Positions 63,294-64,000 of a DNA stretch of 64,000 bases are shown one piece after another. This DNA comes from Paracoccus xiamenensis (GTDB lineage Bacteria; Pseudomonadota; Alphaproteobacteria; Rhodobacterales; Rhodobacteraceae). Under the pieces are notes generated by a model that saw nothing but the letters and a program-made list of their open reading frames with translations, was not told the origin of the DNA and did not search any database. The translations under genes and the position numbers were made by a program. Position 1 is the stretch's first letter. Every line of letters begins with the position of its first letter. Where the stretch lies: assembly GCF_011308835.1 (NCBI RefSeq), contig NZ_JAAOHY010000001.1:620001-684000 (forward strand). Reading direction: 5' to 3'.

Positions 63294-64000
63294 ATGAACA
63301 TCGCCATTACCGCCGGGCTGCAACTGATGCCGCCGGGCTTCGCGGCCGGACTGTCGGCCTGGTCGCGGGAATACGGCACCCCCGGCAGTGCAACCTGGGC
63401 CAATCGCGCCAACGCGGCCATCATCGCGGCGGATCCGGATTTCGGGCCCTGCCTGGAAATCAACAAGGTCGACACCACCACCCGCATCCGCTTCATGGGC
63501 GAGACACCGATCCTGCCCGGCACCTATCTGCGCGTTTCGGCGCGGGTGAAGGCGGTTGCGGGTCCGCGTCCGGCGGTGCGGATCGGCGGCTGGGCCGGCG
63601 ACGGGGCGCGCAACCACGTCACCGGGCTGGACGAACTTGGTGATGACGTGAGCTTGCCTGATTACGGCCAGGTGGTCGAGGTCAGCGCAATTGTCGGTAC
63701 CGGCGATCGCCGCGGTGTCGATATGGCCTGGGGCGCGCGTCCGATTTATGGCCATTTCGGCATCGACCTGATCGGCACCAATGGCGGGACGGTGCGCATC
63801 GAATCGGTGCGGATCGAAGATGTCACATCGGTGTTTTTGCGCGAGATGATGGATATCGTCGACGTCCGCGACTATGGCGCCATCGGCGACGGCCGCGCCG
63901 ACAATCACGCCGCCTTCGTCGCAGCTGACAAGGCAGCAAACGGTCGGGTGATTGTCGTGCCAGAGGGCACCTACAAGATCGGCTCAGATCTGACGATACG
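63294..64000 (+). CDS. Beta-helix (pectate lyase 3/GH28-related) protein, 3' end beyond window
   Basis: About 235 codons seen from ATG 63294 (GGGGAG 7 bases upstream). The segment VVDVRDYGAIGDGRADN- is the N-terminal signature of the pectate lyase 3/GH28-related fold, following a ~190-residue carbohydrate-module-like N-terminal domain (ATWANRANAAIIAADPDF; TPILPGTYLRVSARV). No signal peptide: the start MNIAITAGLQLMPPGFAAGL lacks a basic-then-hydrophobic layout. Possible roles are a polysaccharide-binding or -cleaving protein or a phage-like spike. Confidence 0.8.
   Translation, partial: MNIAITAGLQLMPPGFAAGLSAWSREYGTPGSATWANRANAAIIAADPDFGPCLEINKVDTTTRIRFMGETPILPGTYLRVSARVKAVAGPRPAVRIGGWAGDGARNHVTGLDELGDDVSLPDYGQVVEVSAIVGTGDRRGVDMAWGARPIYGHFGIDLIGTNGGTVRIESVRIEDVTSVFLREMMDIVDVRDYGAIGDGRADNHAAFVAADKAANGRVIVVPEGTYKIGSDLTI

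Noticed and set aside
1..64000. CRISPR arrays, rRNA genes, riboswitches or prophage
   Set aside because: No regularly spaced direct repeats, no rRNA-like stretches, no recognised riboswitch (metE and bioBY leaders were checked by eye), and no integrase, terminase or capsid genes.

Overview
The window is a dense, high-GC (roughly two thirds G+C by eye) chromosomal stretch from an alphaproteobacterium of the Rhodobacteraceae, most likely Paracoccus or a close relative. Support comes from a class I lysyl-tRNA synthetase, a direct-repeat SOS box (GTTC-N7-GTTC) at lexA, a GntR-type BioR regulator with its boxes beside bioBY, a TTAA-N7-TTAA CtrA-type site, and DUF1127, DUF3572, H-NOX and TAXI-TRAP genes. 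The genus is an inference. I see no rRNA operon, CRISPR array, intact insertion sequence, integrase or prophage. One tRNA gene (Gly-GCC) is present.

Layout. 1-6.3 kb: a partial DMT-family exporter, transketolase, the rplU-rpmA ribosomal operon with a structured leader, an acetyltransferase, an aldo/keto reductase and a flavin reductase-like protein. 6.3-10.3 kb: an M32 carboxypeptidase, haem A synthase, two small membrane proteins and tRNA-Gly. 10.4-18.1 kb: BolA, a J-domain protein, an AI-2E-type membrane protein coupled to gyrA, DsbB, DedA, a YpfJ-type metallopeptidase and a RatA/COQ10 START protein. 18.1-24.5 kb: an FAD oxidoreductase with a carboxymuconolactone-decarboxylase-like partner, then a TAXI-TRAP uptake system (binding protein, fused permease, universal stress protein). 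24.5-30.9 kb: a secreted protein, a DjlA-like protein, a tightly coupled chain led by trpA (trpA, VOC protein, GNAT, YhhN), a GH1 beta-glucosidase and an M20 amidohydrolase. 30.9-38.2 kb: DUF4202, CbpA, CbpM, SmpB, a low-molecular-weight phosphatase, a K+ channel, a ThDP enzyme, a sulfurtransferase and an aspartate/aromatic aminotransferase. 38.4-48.1 kb: an OmpA-family envelope pair, UbiA, RsmE, a DUF1127 protein, MsrA, PrmA, and metE diverging from metR. 48.2-55.0 kb: a decayed DsbA/FrnE-like gene, lexA, bioB-bioY-bioR, mprF and a probable sspB remnant. 55.1-64 kb: two diguanylate cyclases flanking DUF3572 and an H-NOX gas sensor, a DUF983-NUDIX-PBP4 operon, TerB, lysK, and a beta-helix protein that runs off the window.

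The regulatory logic is readable in several places. LexA has an SOS box in its own leader. BioR boxes lie before bioY and before bioR. A MetR-like box lies before metR. A heat-shock-type promoter precedes the DUF1127 gene. A CtrA-type palindrome abuts the -35 of the last gene.

The observations most worth following are: the CtrA-type site before a beta-helix protein without a signal peptide, possibly a gene-transfer-agent or phage-like spike; the H-NOX/GGDEF module beside a second cyclase with a degenerate receiver; two gene remnants (FrnE-like and SspB-like); and a 14-bp perfect palindrome found twice, both times between convergent genes.
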